This document shows positions 9,979-19,649 of a DNA stretch of 41,069 nt, one piece after another. How positions within the stretch are numbered: the stretch's first letter is position 1; the number at the start of each line of letters is the position of its first letter. This DNA comes from JARLFX01 sp036404255 (GTDB lineage Bacteria > Acidobacteriota > Terriglobia > Terriglobales > Acidobacteriaceae). The notes below the pieces were generated by a model. The model did no database searches. It saw nothing but the letters and a program-made list of their open reading frames with translations, and was not told where the DNA came from. A program made the translations under genes and the position numbers. Location of the stretch: positions 1 through 41,069 of the forward strand of contig DASWOP010000031.1 in NCBI GenBank assembly GCA_036404255.1, given 5' to 3'.

Positions 9979-12666
9979 ATGTTAGCTATTGCTCCATCCA
10001 TAAGGCCCCCCTTTCAGTCGCGTATCGCGATTGGTGTATGTATTTTGGCTCTGGCGGGTACTGCGGGCAGCGCGCAACAGCGCTCTATTTTTACCGACGC
10101 CGAGAAACCGGTTACTGCCCGCGTCGATGACCTGATCCAGCGTATGACGCTGGAGGAGAAGGTTTCACAGATGCAGAACCACGCCGTGGCTATTCCCCGG
10201 CTGGGCATTCCAGAGTATGACTGGTGGAATGAAGGTCTCCACGGCGTTGCCCGGTCTGGCTATGCGACTGTTTTCCCGCAGGCAATCGGCCTGGCGGCGA
10301 CCTGGGACAAAAACCTGATGCACCAGGTGGCCGCTACGATCTCCACGGAAGCTCGCGCCAAAAATAACGAGGCACTGCGACAGGGCAACCACAGCATTTA
10401 CTATGGGCTGGACCTCTGGTCACCCAACATCAATATCTTTCGCGATCCTCGATGGGGCCGCGGCCAGGAGACCTATGGTGAAGACCCATTTCTTACGTCG
10501 CGCCTGGGAGTGGCGTTCGTAACCGGGCTACAGGGCAGCGATCCCCGCTATTACAAGACGATTTCGACTCCGAAGCACTTTGCCGTGCACTCCGGGCCGG
10601 AGAATACGCGGCATACCGTGGACGTGAAGGTCTCTCCGCACGATCTGGAAGACACGTACCTTCCGGCGTTTCGCGCGACGGTGATGGAGGCGAAGGCAGC
10701 CAGCGTGATGTGTGCGTACAACGCCGTGGACGGTCAGCCAGCATGCGCCAATCCATTTCTGCTGCAGGACACGCTACGGCGGGATTGGAAGTTTGATGGC
10801 TACATCACCTCCGATTGTGCCGCCATCACGGATGTGGCAGAAGGCCATAAATTCTCGCCCGACATGGAGCACGCAGCCGCCGTTTCCGTGCGCGCTGGAA
10901 CGGACACCAGTTGCGGAAAAGAGTATGCCGCGCTCACCAAGGCCGTGAAGAAGGGCCTGATATCGGAAGACGAGATCAACACCTCCATACGCCGCTTGTT
11001 CAGTGCGCGCATTCGGCTCGGCCTGTTCGATCCACCGTCGAAGGTCAGCTATGCAAGGATTCCATTTTCTGAAGACGACTCCGCTGAACACCGGGCACTT
11101 TCGCTTCACGTGGCAGAAAAATCAATGGTATTGCTGAAGAACGACGGCACCCTCCCATTCGGCAGCAAGGTGAAAACTATTGCCGTGATTGGGCCGAATG
11201 CCGCTTCGCTCACAGCAATCGAGGGCAACTACAACGCTGTGCCGTCGCATCCGGTGCTTCCTCTGACCGGAATGGAGAAGCAGTTTGGCGCTGAGCACAT
11301 TTTGTATGCGCAGGGCTCGCCCTACGTGGCGGAACTGCCGCTGCCCGTGCCACGCACGATTCTGCACCCAGCAACGGGCGATGCGCACTTTGGGCTCAAG
11401 GGCGAATACTTTGACAATATCGATTTCAAGGGAGCGCCTGCGCTTACGAGGGTTGACGAGCAGGTAGATTTCGACTGGAACGCGGCAGCACCTGATCCGC
11501 GCGTACACGCGTCCGGCTTCGGCGTGCGCTGGACCGGGAATATTGCCGTGCCCAAGCCCGGCGATTATCAATTCAGCTTCTCGCTGGCGCACTGCTATCC
11601 CTGTGGAGACGCGGAGATGGTGCGCGTCTTCCTGGATGGGAAACTAATCACCGATCAGCCTTTTCCGGAGAACGTCTATCGCCCGAGTGGCACCAAACCA
11701 TTCACGCTAAGTTTTGCCGATATAGCACCACACGCAATCCGCATTGAATATGCGCACCACGCCAAGCTGTTTGGCGCGGGGCTCTCCTTTAACTGGATGC
11801 CACCGATCCAGTCGCAACGCGATGAGGCCGTAGCGTTAGCGAAGCAGGCCGATGTCATAGTCGCATTCGTTGGACTCTCGCCGGAGCTGGAGGGCGAGGA
11901 GATGCCAGTGCATGTAGACGGATTCGATGGCGGCGACCGTACCAGTATTGAGTTGCCCGCGGTGCAGCAGCAACTGCTGAAATCGCTTGCAGAAACCGGC
12001 AAACCACTGGTGGTTGTGCTGATGAACGGAAGCGCCATTGCGAGCCAATGGGTCAAGGAGCATGCTGCTGCGATTCTTGAAGCATGGTATCCGGGAGAAG
12101 AGGGCGGAACGGCAATCGCCCAAACGCTGACCGGCGAGAATAACCCTGCGGGAAGACTTCCGGTTACGTTCTATGGGGGCACGGACCAGTTGCCCGCATT
12201 TGATGACTACAGCATGAGCAACCGCACCTACCGCTACTTCCATGGCACACCTCTGTGGGGATTCGGTTATGGCCTGAGCTATTCGAAATTCCATTGGAGT
12301 GGCTTGAAACTATCCACGGCGAAGCTCACGGCGGGCCAGCCGCTGACGCTGGATGTGGATGTGGCAAATGGCAGTAGCCGCGGGGGCGATGCGGTCTCTG
12401 AGGTTTACCTGGTTCCGCCGGCGTCCGCTCTCGCGCCGCTGCGTGCACTGGTTGCGTTTGAGCGTACGGCGCTGCAGCCGCATCAGACAAAGCATCTCCA
12501 GATTACGATTGACCCGCGGCAGCTCAGCGGGATCGATGCCGATGGAAAGCGAAGCATCCAGCCGGGAACGTACAAGATTTTCATTGGCGGGGCACAGCCG
12601 TCTGACGATGCCAATGGAATTACGGTGCAGTTCGTAATCAACGAGACGAAAGACTTGCCACGCTAA
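9979..12666 (+). CDS. GH3 beta-xylosidase/beta-glucosidase with inserted PA14 domain
   Basis: Exported exo-glycosidase that releases xylose (or glucose) from the non-reducing ends of oligosaccharides. The 895-aa product starts at 9979 behind GGGAG (10-nt spacing) and has a signal peptide ending about residue 33 (GSAQQ). The GH3 N-terminal barrel (about 45-350) contains the nucleophile Asp279 in TSDC and the substrate-binding KHF and RH motifs near residues 199-212. The GH3 C-terminal sandwich is split by a PA14 domain at about 470-608, and a fibronectin-III-like domain ends the protein (about 795-885). The N-terminal pattern (YDWWNEGLHGVAR) is typical of bacterial GH3 enzymes annotated as xylan 1,4-beta-xylosidases. 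First gene of the plus-strand operon; its stop codon overlaps the next start (TAATG). PA14 insertions are known in GH3 and usually shape the substrate pocket. Family certain; xylosidase preference inferred from context. Confidence 0.93.
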   Translation: MLAIAPSIRPPFQSRIAIGVCILALAGTAGSAQQRSIFTDAEKPVTARVDDLIQRMTLEEKVSQMQNHAVAIPRLGIPEYDWWNEGLHGVARSGYATVFPQAIGLAATWDKNLMHQVAATISTEARAKNNEALRQGNHSIYYGLDLWSPNINIFRDPRWGRGQETYGEDPFLTSRLGVAFVTGLQGSDPRYYKTISTPKHFAVHSGPENTRHTVDVKVSPHDLEDTYLPAFRATVMEAKAASVMCAYNAVDGQPACANPFLLQDTLRRDWKFDGYITSDCAAITDVAEGHKFSPDMEHAAAVSVRAGTDTSCGKEYAALTKAVKKGLISEDEINTSIRRLFSARIRLGLFDPPSKVSYARIPFSEDDSAEHRALSLHVAEKSMVLLKNDGTLPFGSKVKTIAVIGPNAASLTAIEGNYNAVPSHPVLPLTGMEKQFGAEHILYAQGSPYVAELPLPVPRTILHPATGDAHFGLKGEYFDNIDFKGAPALTRVDEQVDFDWNAAAPDPRVHASGFGVRWTGNIAVPKPGDYQFSFSLAHCYPCGDAEMVRVFLDGKLITDQPFPENVYRPSGTKPFTLSFADIAPHAIRIEYAHHAKLFGAGLSFNWMPPIQSQRDEAVALAKQADVIVAFVGLSPELEGEEMPVHVDGFDGGDRTSIELPAVQQQLLKSLAETGKPLVVVLMNGSAIASQWVKEHAAAILEAWYPGEEGGTAIAQTLTGENNPAGRLPVTFYGGTDQLPAFDDYSMSNRTYRYFHGTPLWGFGYGLSYSKFHWSGLKLSTAKLTAGQPLTLDVDVANGSSRGGDAVSEVYLVPPASALAPLRALVAFERTALQPHQTKHLQITIDPRQLSGIDADGKRSIQPGTYKIFIGGAQPSDDANGITVQFVINETKDLPR

Positions 12667-15278
12667 TGGTTCTCGAGCTCCACATACGACGTCCACGACC
12701 AGCACCGTGGATGCTTGGCGCCTGTGCAGTGTTGATCTGCGGCAGCGCGTTTTCGTATGCTACTGCACAAACGGTGCAGCAGCGCTCGGTGGACTCGCAG
12801 GCGGCGTGGCTCATCTATTCCCCGGTTAAGAGCGAACTTGTCTTCCCCGGCAAGCGGCATATACCGGAGACGATTATCACGCTGGGCGATTCCACATTGC
12901 AGCAGACAGCTGCTCATGAACTTGTGCTGGGCTGGCAAGGCATGCTTCAGCACACACCGCGCGTTGCAGCCGCTCAGTTCTCCGGCGAAGATGCTGTCCT
13001 CATCGGGACGGTAGAGCAACTACGCCGCCGGGAGCCATCACTCGGTACAGCGCTTGCGGCCTCTGTTAGCACGCTGCCCGGTTCGTTCACGCTGCGAAGT
13101 GTGCGGCACCCACATCACACCGACATCATCATCGCGGGAAGTGATGATCGCGGTGTGCTGTATGGAACTTTTGCACTGCTCCGCATAATTGCACAACAGA
13201 AGCCGCTCGAACACTTGAATGATGTTGAATCGCCTTCCGCAACTGTGCGCTGGACGAACGAATGGGACAACTTCGACGGCAGCATTGAGCGCGGCTATGC
13301 AGGGCGCTCCATTTTCTTCGATCACAATACGGTGCGCCGCGATCTTGCACCAGTTACGCGCTACGCCCGGCTGCTGGCTTCCGTCGGCATCAACGGCTGC
13401 ACGATCAGCAACGTCAACGCCGATCCACGTCTGCTGCAAACGGAAAACCTGCAACAGATTGCCCGGATTGCCGCAGCATTCCGGCCGTACGGCGTGCGGG
13501 TTTCGCTATCGATCGACATGAGCAGCCCGAAGAGAATCGGCGGCTTGCAGACATTCGATCCGCTGAATTCAGAGGTCATCGCGTGGTGGCAGAAGAAGGT
13601 TGATGAAATCTACAACCTGATTCCCGACTTCGGCGGGGTGGTCATTAAGGCAGACTCTGAGGGACAGCCTGGCCCATCGCAGTATGGCCGCACTTCATCT
13701 GACGCTGCCAATCTGCTGGCTCGCGCGCTGAAACCTCACGGCGGCATCGTCATGTACCGAGGCTTCGTATACAACCATCATCTGGATTGGCAAGATCCGA
13801 AGGCTGACCGTGCACGTGCGGGATATGACAACTTCCACTCGCTCGATGGCAAGTTCGACGACAACGTTGTGGTACAGATCAAATACGGCCCTATCGATTT
13901 TCAGATTCGCGAGCCGGTCTCGCCACTTTTCGCCGGACTGCCGCACACTAATGAAGCGATTGAGGTTGAAGTCTCGCAGGAATATACGGGCCAGCAGCGC
14001 CATCTCGTCTATCTGGTACCGATGTGGAAGGAATCACTCGACACCGATCTGCATGCGTCTTCCACCCGTTCGAGCAGAGTGCGCGACGTCATTACGGGGC
14101 GCACCTTTGGGCAGACGACCACCGGCTTTGTCGCAGTCACTAATGTTGGCCTGGATGACTACTGGCTTGGCCATCCACTTGCCATGGCAAATTTATATGG
14201 CTTTGGACGACTTGCATGGAATCCCGAACTCGACGCTGAAACCATCAGCGATGAGTGGACTCGCCTGACCTTCGGCAATGATGCGCGAGTACGTCAGGTG
14301 GTGAACACGCTCCAGATGAATTCGTGGCGCACTTATGAGGACTACACCGGCCCGCTTGGCGCCGGCACGCTGACAGATATCATCGGCATTCATTATGGGC
14401 CGGGCATTGAATCGGCAGAGCGCAATGGGTGGGGACAGTGGATCCACGCGGATCACGTTGGCATCGGCATGGATCGGACTGTTGCGACCGGAACCGGCTA
14501 CATTGGTCAATACCCTGCCCTGCTTGCAGCAACGTACGAATCGCTACAGACTTGCCCGGACGACCTACTACTCTTCTTCCATCATGCTGCGTACACCTAT
14601 CGCCTGCACTCTGGCAGCACAGTGATCCAGCACATCTACGACACACACTATGCAGGAGCTGCCGCTGCAGCCGCGCAAGTCCCTGCGTGGGAGTCGCTCG
14701 CAGGTAAAGTACCGGACCGCACTTATCTTGAAGTGCTGCATAGGCTGCAGTACCAGGCAGGGCATGCCATCGTGTGGCGCGATGCAGTCGTGGATTGGTT
14801 TCACGCGATGTCTGGTATTCCAGATGACAAAGGCCGTGTCGGCCACAATCCGAAGCGTACGGAAGCAGAGGATATGCAACTACAGGGATATGCTGTGACC
14901 ACGGTTACACCGTGGGAGACAGCCTCGGGCGGCAAAGCAATCGTCTGCAAGGGGCATGCTTCCTGCTCTGCTAGCATGCGCTTTACAGGCGTTGATGGTA
15001 GGTACGACGTCGCTGTCCAATACTTCGATCTCAACAGCGGAGTATCGCACTTTCAGTTGAAGGTGAACGGTGCTGTTCGGGATCAGTGGCTCGCGGATGA
15101 CACTTTGCCTTCAGACCATCTTGATGGACACACCTCTACACGACATACGATGGCTCGCGTTGCCCTGCACAACGGAGACCAGATTGAAATTACCGGTGAG
15201 CCTGCGGGACAAGAGCCGGCACCGATTGACTACCTGGAAATTACACCTTCGATTTCATCTGTAAAGGAAAAACCATGA
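12666..15278 (+). CDS. GH67 xylan alpha-1,2-glucuronidase with C-terminal CBM6/35-like module
   Basis: Removes (4-O-methyl)glucuronic acid from the terminal xylose of glucuronoxylan oligosaccharides. The 870-aa product has a signal peptide (about 1-35), the GH67 N-terminal domain (about 45-180) and the catalytic barrel. The inverting catalytic residues are visible: acid Glu332 in SEGQPG, Asp411 in GPIDFQ and Glu439 in QEYTGQ. The last two lie 28 residues apart, as in characterised GH67 enzymes. The family normally ends near SGIPDDKGR (about residue 723); here about 140 extra residues follow, beginning TEAEDMQ and ending PIDYLEIT, the pattern of a CBM6/CBM35-type module. Translation is coupled both upstream (TAATG) and downstream (ATGA). 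Export plus a CBM suggests action outside the cytoplasm, unlike the intracellular Geobacillus-type enzyme. Identity is firm; the CBM assignment is by pattern only. Confidence 0.93.
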   Translation: MVLELHIRRPRPAPWMLGACAVLICGSAFSYATAQTVQQRSVDSQAAWLIYSPVKSELVFPGKRHIPETIITLGDSTLQQTAAHELVLGWQGMLQHTPRVAAAQFSGEDAVLIGTVEQLRRREPSLGTALAASVSTLPGSFTLRSVRHPHHTDIIIAGSDDRGVLYGTFALLRIIAQQKPLEHLNDVESPSATVRWTNEWDNFDGSIERGYAGRSIFFDHNTVRRDLAPVTRYARLLASVGINGCTISNVNADPRLLQTENLQQIARIAAAFRPYGVRVSLSIDMSSPKRIGGLQTFDPLNSEVIAWWQKKVDEIYNLIPDFGGVVIKADSEGQPGPSQYGRTSSDAANLLARALKPHGGIVMYRGFVYNHHLDWQDPKADRARAGYDNFHSLDGKFDDNVVVQIKYGPIDFQIREPVSPLFAGLPHTNEAIEVEVSQEYTGQQRHLVYLVPMWKESLDTDLHASSTRSSRVRDVITGRTFGQTTTGFVAVTNVGLDDYWLGHPLAMANLYGFGRLAWNPELDAETISDEWTRLTFGNDARVRQVVNTLQMNSWRTYEDYTGPLGAGTLTDIIGIHYGPGIESAERNGWGQWIHADHVGIGMDRTVATGTGYIGQYPALLAATYESLQTCPDDLLLFFHHAAYTYRLHSGSTVIQHIYDTHYAGAAAAAAQVPAWESLAGKVPDRTYLEVLHRLQYQAGHAIVWRDAVVDWFHAMSGIPDDKGRVGHNPKRTEAEDMQLQGYAVTTVTPWETASGGKAIVCKGHASCSASMRFTGVDGRYDVAVQYFDLNSGVSHFQLKVNGAVRDQWLADDTLPSDHLDGHTSTRHTMARVALHNGDQIEITGEPAGQEPAPIDYLEITPSISSVKEKP

Positions 15279-16696
15279 AGCTTACTCGACGGAATTTTAT
15301 TCGCACAGCGTCTACTACCGCCGCACTTGCGTGTGCGCCTTGCATGGCGTGGCCCGCTGACAGCAAAGGCGCGGCCAGCCTCTTCATCGGATCGTTCGCA
15401 CAGCAGATGGATGGCTTCGGTTTCTCTGAGGCGTTCCATCAAGCGCGACGTCTGCAGAATCTTCCGACAGAAAAGCGGGCAGCTATCCTCGATCTTCTCT
15501 TCTCTCCCGTCGGCGGCATGGGCTTCTCCATTCTGCGCAACAGCATCGGCAACACAGACGGCACCCCGCAGGCTGACCAGGGGGATACTGTCTCGATTGA
15601 ACCAGCCCAAGGGGTATGGAACTGGACCGGCGATGAAGATCAGATCTGGCTGATGAACGAGGCGAAGAAACGCGGCTGCTCTCGCTTCATCAGTTGCGCA
15701 TGGTCTGCACCCGCATGGATGAAGACCAACAAGAGCACCATCGGCAACGGTGGTGTGCGGCCCGACATGTACCAGGCATTCGCTGACTATCTGGCAACCT
15801 ATGTGGAAGAGTACAAGAAGCGTTACAACCTCGATATCTACGGCATCTCGCCCGCAAACGAGCCGGACTACACGCCGACGATAAAGTATGCATCATCGCG
15901 CTGGACTGGTGAGCAACTCACAAGATTTCTTCGCGAGAATCTGATTCCCACGTTCGCAAAGAAGAGTCTCTCCTGCGAGATCATGCTGGATGATCATGCC
16001 AACTGGCACGATGATTTCATCAACGTAGTGCTGGCTGATCCTGTCTGCGCCAAGGCTCTCCACATCGTCTGCGCTCATGCATACGCCGCTACATCGTCTC
16101 CCTTCATGCCGCTGGGTGATCGTACCGGAACATTCAATACTGCGCTGAAGGCCGGCAAGCGCATCTGGCAGACCGAAGTAAGCGCAGGCGACAAAAATCT
16201 CACATCCATGGATGACGGTATCTACTGGGCCAGCGTCCTGCATGCACATGTGAACTGGAACAGCGTGAGCGCGTGGCTCTATTGGTGGGGCACCGATGCC
16301 CAAGGGCCAAAGCCTACACGCGGCTCACTGCTGCTGATAGATCCCACAACAGGCGCCTATCAACTCTCCAAGCGGCTCTTCACCATTGGCCAGTATTCCC
16401 GCTTTGTCCGCCCCGGAGCGCGCCGTATCAATGCCACGGAAAATCCTATCGGCAATGTGCGCTTCGATGCCTTCCTTGATCCCAGCGGCAAGAAGCTCAT
16501 CTGCGTTGCCATTAACGATGACAACAAACCGCAGGAGTTCCCCATCCAATTCGGATCCTTCCCGGCGACGACATGCATTCCGGTGCGCACGTCGGTCACG
16601 GAGAGCCACCAGAAGCTGCCTGCGCTCAAGCCCGCAAATGGCCAGGTGGTGGTGCAGACACCGGCAGAGAGCGTCACTACTTTTATCATTGGTTAA
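15275..16696 (+). CDS. Tat-exported GH30 xylanase-like glycoside hydrolase
   Basis: Second GH30 enzyme of the locus, predicted to be folded in the cytoplasm and exported by the Tat system. The 473-aa product starts MKLTRRNFIRT, a twin-arginine motif, followed by a hydrophobic stretch to about residue 25. The GH30 barrel begins near residue 44 (QQMDGFGFSEAF) and carries the acid/base Glu196 in SPANEPDY and the nucleophile Glu301 in WQTEVSAG; a beta side domain closes the C-terminus. Its ATG overlaps the GH67 stop by ATGA, so the two are translationally coupled. It lacks the Ig domain and lipobox of the GH30 protein at 204-1979, so the two probably work in different compartments or on different chain lengths. 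Candidate activities are glucuronoxylanase, endo-xylanase or exo-acting xylobiohydrolase; the sequence alone does not decide. Confidence 0.88.
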   Translation: MKLTRRNFIRTASTTAALACAPCMAWPADSKGAASLFIGSFAQQMDGFGFSEAFHQARRLQNLPTEKRAAILDLLFSPVGGMGFSILRNSIGNTDGTPQADQGDTVSIEPAQGVWNWTGDEDQIWLMNEAKKRGCSRFISCAWSAPAWMKTNKSTIGNGGVRPDMYQAFADYLATYVEEYKKRYNLDIYGISPANEPDYTPTIKYASSRWTGEQLTRFLRENLIPTFAKKSLSCEIMLDDHANWHDDFINVVLADPVCAKALHIVCAHAYAATSSPFMPLGDRTGTFNTALKAGKRIWQTEVSAGDKNLTSMDDGIYWASVLHAHVNWNSVSAWLYWWGTDAQGPKPTRGSLLLIDPTTGAYQLSKRLFTIGQYSRFVRPGARRINATENPIGNVRFDAFLDPSGKKLICVAINDDNKPQEFPIQFGSFPATTCIPVRTSVTESHQKLPALKPANGQVVVQTPAESVTTFIIG

Positions 16697-16712
16697 AACA
16701 GGTCTACACACT

Positions 16713-17930
16713 ATGTCAGCAAATAAAATTCTTGAAGCACGCGTCATCATCAGCTGTCCCGATCGCAACTTCGTCACACTCAAGCTCATCACAGAAGATG
16801 GTGTCTACGGCATCGGCGATGGCACTCTGAACGGTCGCGAACTAGCCGTCGCTGCGTATCTGCAAGAGCATGTTGTGCCTTGCCTGATTGGACGGGACGC
16901 TGACCGCATCGAAGACACGTGGCAGTTTCTCTATCGCGGTGCGTATTGGCGGCGCGGGCCAGTCACGATGTCCGCTATCGCCGCAGTGGACACCGCGCTA
17001 TGGGACATCAAAGCCAAGCGCGCCGGGATGCCGCTCTATCAATTGCTCGGCGGCCGCTGCCGCGAGAGCGTGAAGGTCTATGCACACGCCAACGGCGGCG
17101 ATCTGCCGCAGCTGATGGACTCCGTCGCACAGCACATCGAACTCGGCTACAAGGCAGTGCGTGTGCAATGCGCCGTGCCTGGAGTGGCCGATGCGTACGG
17201 GGTTCCCCATGGCGATAAACCGTATGAGCCTGCAAGTGGAGATGTGCCGCGCGAGGAGAGCTGGTCAACACCGAAGTATCTGCGGTTTGCTCCGAAGATG
17301 ATGGAAGCAGTGCGCGCAAAGTTTGGCTTCGATCTCACACTTCTGCATGATGGCCACCACCGCATGACGCCAATTGAAGCAGCATGGTTGGGCAAAAGTC
17401 TTGAGGAGTTTCAGCTTTTCTGGCTGGAGGATGCGGTGGCTGCGGAGAACCAGGAGTCCTTCCGCATCATTCGCCAACACACCACTACGCCGCTTGCAGT
17501 AGGAGAAGTGTTCAACTCGATCTTCGACTGCCAGCAACTCATCGCGGAACAGCTGATTGATTACATTCGCGTTACCGTCGTCCATGCCGGCGGCATCACA
17601 CACTTGCGCCGCATTGCCAGCTTTGCCGATCTCTATAACGTTCGCACAGGCTGCCACGGCGCCACCGATCTCTCACCTGTATGCATGGGCACAGCCCTGC
17701 ATTTTGATATCAGCATTCCGAACTTCGGCATCCAGGAACATATGCCCCACACTGCGCTTACTGATGAAGTCTTTCCCCACGCCTATAGATTTCAGGATGG
17801 CATGATGACGCCGGGAGAAGCGCCAGGGCATGGAGTGGATATCGACGAGAAGCTTGCTGCCCGCTTCCCCTACAAACGAGCCTACCTCCCCGTAGCACGG
17901 CTGGAAGATGGCACCATGCATAACTGGTAG
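16713..17930 (+). CDS. manD: D-mannonate dehydratase, enolase superfamily (ManD type)
   Basis: Cytoplasmic enzyme predicted to dehydrate D-mannonate to 2-keto-3-deoxy-D-gluconate in hexuronate catabolism. I start it at the ATG at 16713 (405 aa, the usual ManD length), 16 nt after the GH30 stop; the open frame extends upstream to 16386 but only as an out-of-frame overlap with GH30. The enolase-superfamily features are all visible: VRVQ with the Arg and a downstream Tyr (ADAYGV) of the catalytic dyad, the LLHDGHHR metal/acid-base loop, FWLEDAV, VGEVFNS and CHGATDLSPV. Placed directly behind the alpha-glucuronidase, it links released glucuronate to central metabolism. ManD relatives differ in activity (mannonate, mannonate/gluconate, or neither), so the reaction is inferred from family and context. 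Confidence 0.88.
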   Translation: MSANKILEARVIISCPDRNFVTLKLITEDGVYGIGDGTLNGRELAVAAYLQEHVVPCLIGRDADRIEDTWQFLYRGAYWRRGPVTMSAIAAVDTALWDIKAKRAGMPLYQLLGGRCRESVKVYAHANGGDLPQLMDSVAQHIELGYKAVRVQCAVPGVADAYGVPHGDKPYEPASGDVPREESWSTPKYLRFAPKMMEAVRAKFGFDLTLLHDGHHRMTPIEAAWLGKSLEEFQLFWLEDAVAAENQESFRIIRQHTTTPLAVGEVFNSIFDCQQLIAEQLIDYIRVTVVHAGGITHLRRIASFADLYNVRTGCHGATDLSPVCMGTALHFDISIPNFGIQEHMPHTALTDEVFPHAYRFQDGMMTPGEAPGHGVDIDEKLAARFPYKRAYLPVARLEDGTMHNW

Positions 17931-17938
17931 AGGGAATC

Positions 17939-19642
17939 ATGCCTATGCGATCGCTGATGTCCCGAGTTCTGATAGCGTCTACGTTGCTGGCAACGTTATC
18001 TCTGGCAGGATATGGCCAAGCACCAAGCCCATGGGTGCGGTTTACCGCGTTTCATTACGAGGGCACGGATCGCGTCGCGAATGAGCATCCGCTCTCACGA
18101 GGGGAGTATCTCAATCCAATTCTCGCCGGCATGTATCCCGACCCCAGCATCACGCGCGCGGGAGGTGACTTCTATTTGGTCAACTCGACTTTTGCGTGGT
18201 ATCCCGGGGTCCCCATCTTTCATAGCCGGGATCTTACGCACTGGCAACAGGTCGGATCGGTACTGGATCGCCCCTCTCAACTCAATCTCTCAGGGCTGCA
18301 AACGTCGCAAGGAGTCTTCGCTCCAACCATTCGGTTTCACGATGGCGTGTTCTACATGATCAACACTGTGGTGGGCGGCATTGGCAACTTCTATGTCACG
18401 GCGAAAGATCCTTCAGGACCGTGGTCCGACCCAATCCTGCTGCCGGAGATCAACGGTATCGATCCGTCTTTCTTCTTTGACGACAATGGCCGCGCCTACA
18501 TCGTGCACAATGGACCACCACCGGACAACCAATCGCTGTACGAGGGCCACCGCGCCATCTGGCTCTTCCCTTTTGATACGGTCACAGGCCGGGTTTCTGG
18601 CAAGGGCACAATCCTCGTCAATGGCGGCGTTGATATCAGCAAGAAACCAGCATGGATTGAGGGCCCGCATCTCTTCAAGCGCAATGGTTTCTATTATCTG
18701 ATTGCGGCCGAAGGAGGCACTTCTGTCTCGCACTCCGAGGTCGTCTTCCGCAGCAGAGCAGTCGATGGCCCTTATGTGCCTTATGAAGGCAACCCAATTC
18801 TGACCCAGCGCGATCTCGCACTGGACCGCACCAACCCGGTCGCCGATGCTGGGCATGCGGATCTGGTGGAAGCGCCCAACGGTACATGGTGGGCTGTATT
18901 CCTTGGTGTGCGTCCGTACCGGGACAACCAGTTCAATACTGGGCGCGAAACCTTTCTCCTACCCGTCACATGGAAGGACGATTGGCCTGTTATTCTTCCG
19001 CCGGGTGAATCTATTCCTCGCGTACTGAAGGGATCCGGCTTACCGGTATCACCAGAATCGGCGGGGCTTCACGGTTCTTTTGTGTGGGAAGATCACTTCA
19101 CGGAACCAACGCTGCGGCCAGAATGGGCAACACTACGTACACCGGTGGCATCATGCTGGAAGCTCGCCCAACATCCGGGTGCGCTTCTGCTGCAGGCGCA
19201 TACGGATGATCTCACCTCACATGGCTCCCCTTGCTTTATTGCTCGCAGACAGCAACATGCTGACTTCTCTGCCAGCATCGTGCTGCATCTGCAAGCTGGG
19301 TCGGGCCGAAGCGAGGCAGGTCTCACAGCATTCCAGAATGAGCACAGCTTTTACTTTTTCGGCGTCTCCAATGCACCCGGGAAACAGCCAGCGATATTTG
19401 TAGAAGTGTCCAGCGGAGGAGATAAGGCGCTACCCACAGTCTTGCAGCGAAGAACTCTCGCACGGACAACCGGCTCAGTGGAGCTGCGAATTACCGGGCA
19501 GGGCGACACGATATCTTTCTTCTATCGCACAGGCAGCGGGGCATGGTTGCCACTGGTGACCAATGCCGATGCCACGATTTTGAGCACGGCGCGAGCGGGT
19601 GGTTTTGTGGGTACTATGATCGGTCCGTTCGCGCGGCGATAG
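17939..19642 (+). CDS. GH43 beta-xylosidase/alpha-L-arabinofuranosidase with C-terminal jelly-roll domain
   Basis: Exported glycosidase acting on xylo- or arabinoxylo-oligosaccharides. The 567-aa product has a signal peptide ending about residue 26 (GYGQA). The GH43 five-bladed propeller shows the catalytic base Asp68 in MYPDPS, the pKa-modulating Asp175 in NGIDPSFF and the acid Glu241 in WIEGPH. A C-terminal concanavalin-A-like domain (about 380-565), usual in bacterial GH43 beta-xylosidases, follows. Two in-frame ATGs (17939 and 17945) lie behind AGGG; the second has better spacing, so the true start may be 6 nt later. Last gene of the operon, 8 nt after manD and ending 7 nt before the convergent ROK gene. 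Xylose versus arabinose specificity is not readable. Confidence 0.9.
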   Translation: MPMRSLMSRVLIASTLLATLSLAGYGQAPSPWVRFTAFHYEGTDRVANEHPLSRGEYLNPILAGMYPDPSITRAGGDFYLVNSTFAWYPGVPIFHSRDLTHWQQVGSVLDRPSQLNLSGLQTSQGVFAPTIRFHDGVFYMINTVVGGIGNFYVTAKDPSGPWSDPILLPEINGIDPSFFFDDNGRAYIVHNGPPPDNQSLYEGHRAIWLFPFDTVTGRVSGKGTILVNGGVDISKKPAWIEGPHLFKRNGFYYLIAAEGGTSVSHSEVVFRSRAVDGPYVPYEGNPILTQRDLALDRTNPVADAGHADLVEAPNGTWWAVFLGVRPYRDNQFNTGRETFLLPVTWKDDWPVILPPGESIPRVLKGSGLPVSPESAGLHGSFVWEDHFTEPTLRPEWATLRTPVASCWKLAQHPGALLLQAHTDDLTSHGSPCFIARRQQHADFSASIVLHLQAGSGRSEAGLTAFQNEHSFYFFGVSNAPGKQPAIFVEVSSGGDKALPTVLQRRTLARTTGSVELRITGQGDTISFFYRTGSGAWLPLVTNADATILSTARAGGFVGTMIGPFARR

Positions 19643-19649
19643 CGGATCT

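Noticed and set aside
16386..16712. N-terminal extension of the manD frame by 109 codons
   Set aside because: It overlaps the 3' end of GH30 out of frame; the ATG at 16713 gives the normal ManD length.
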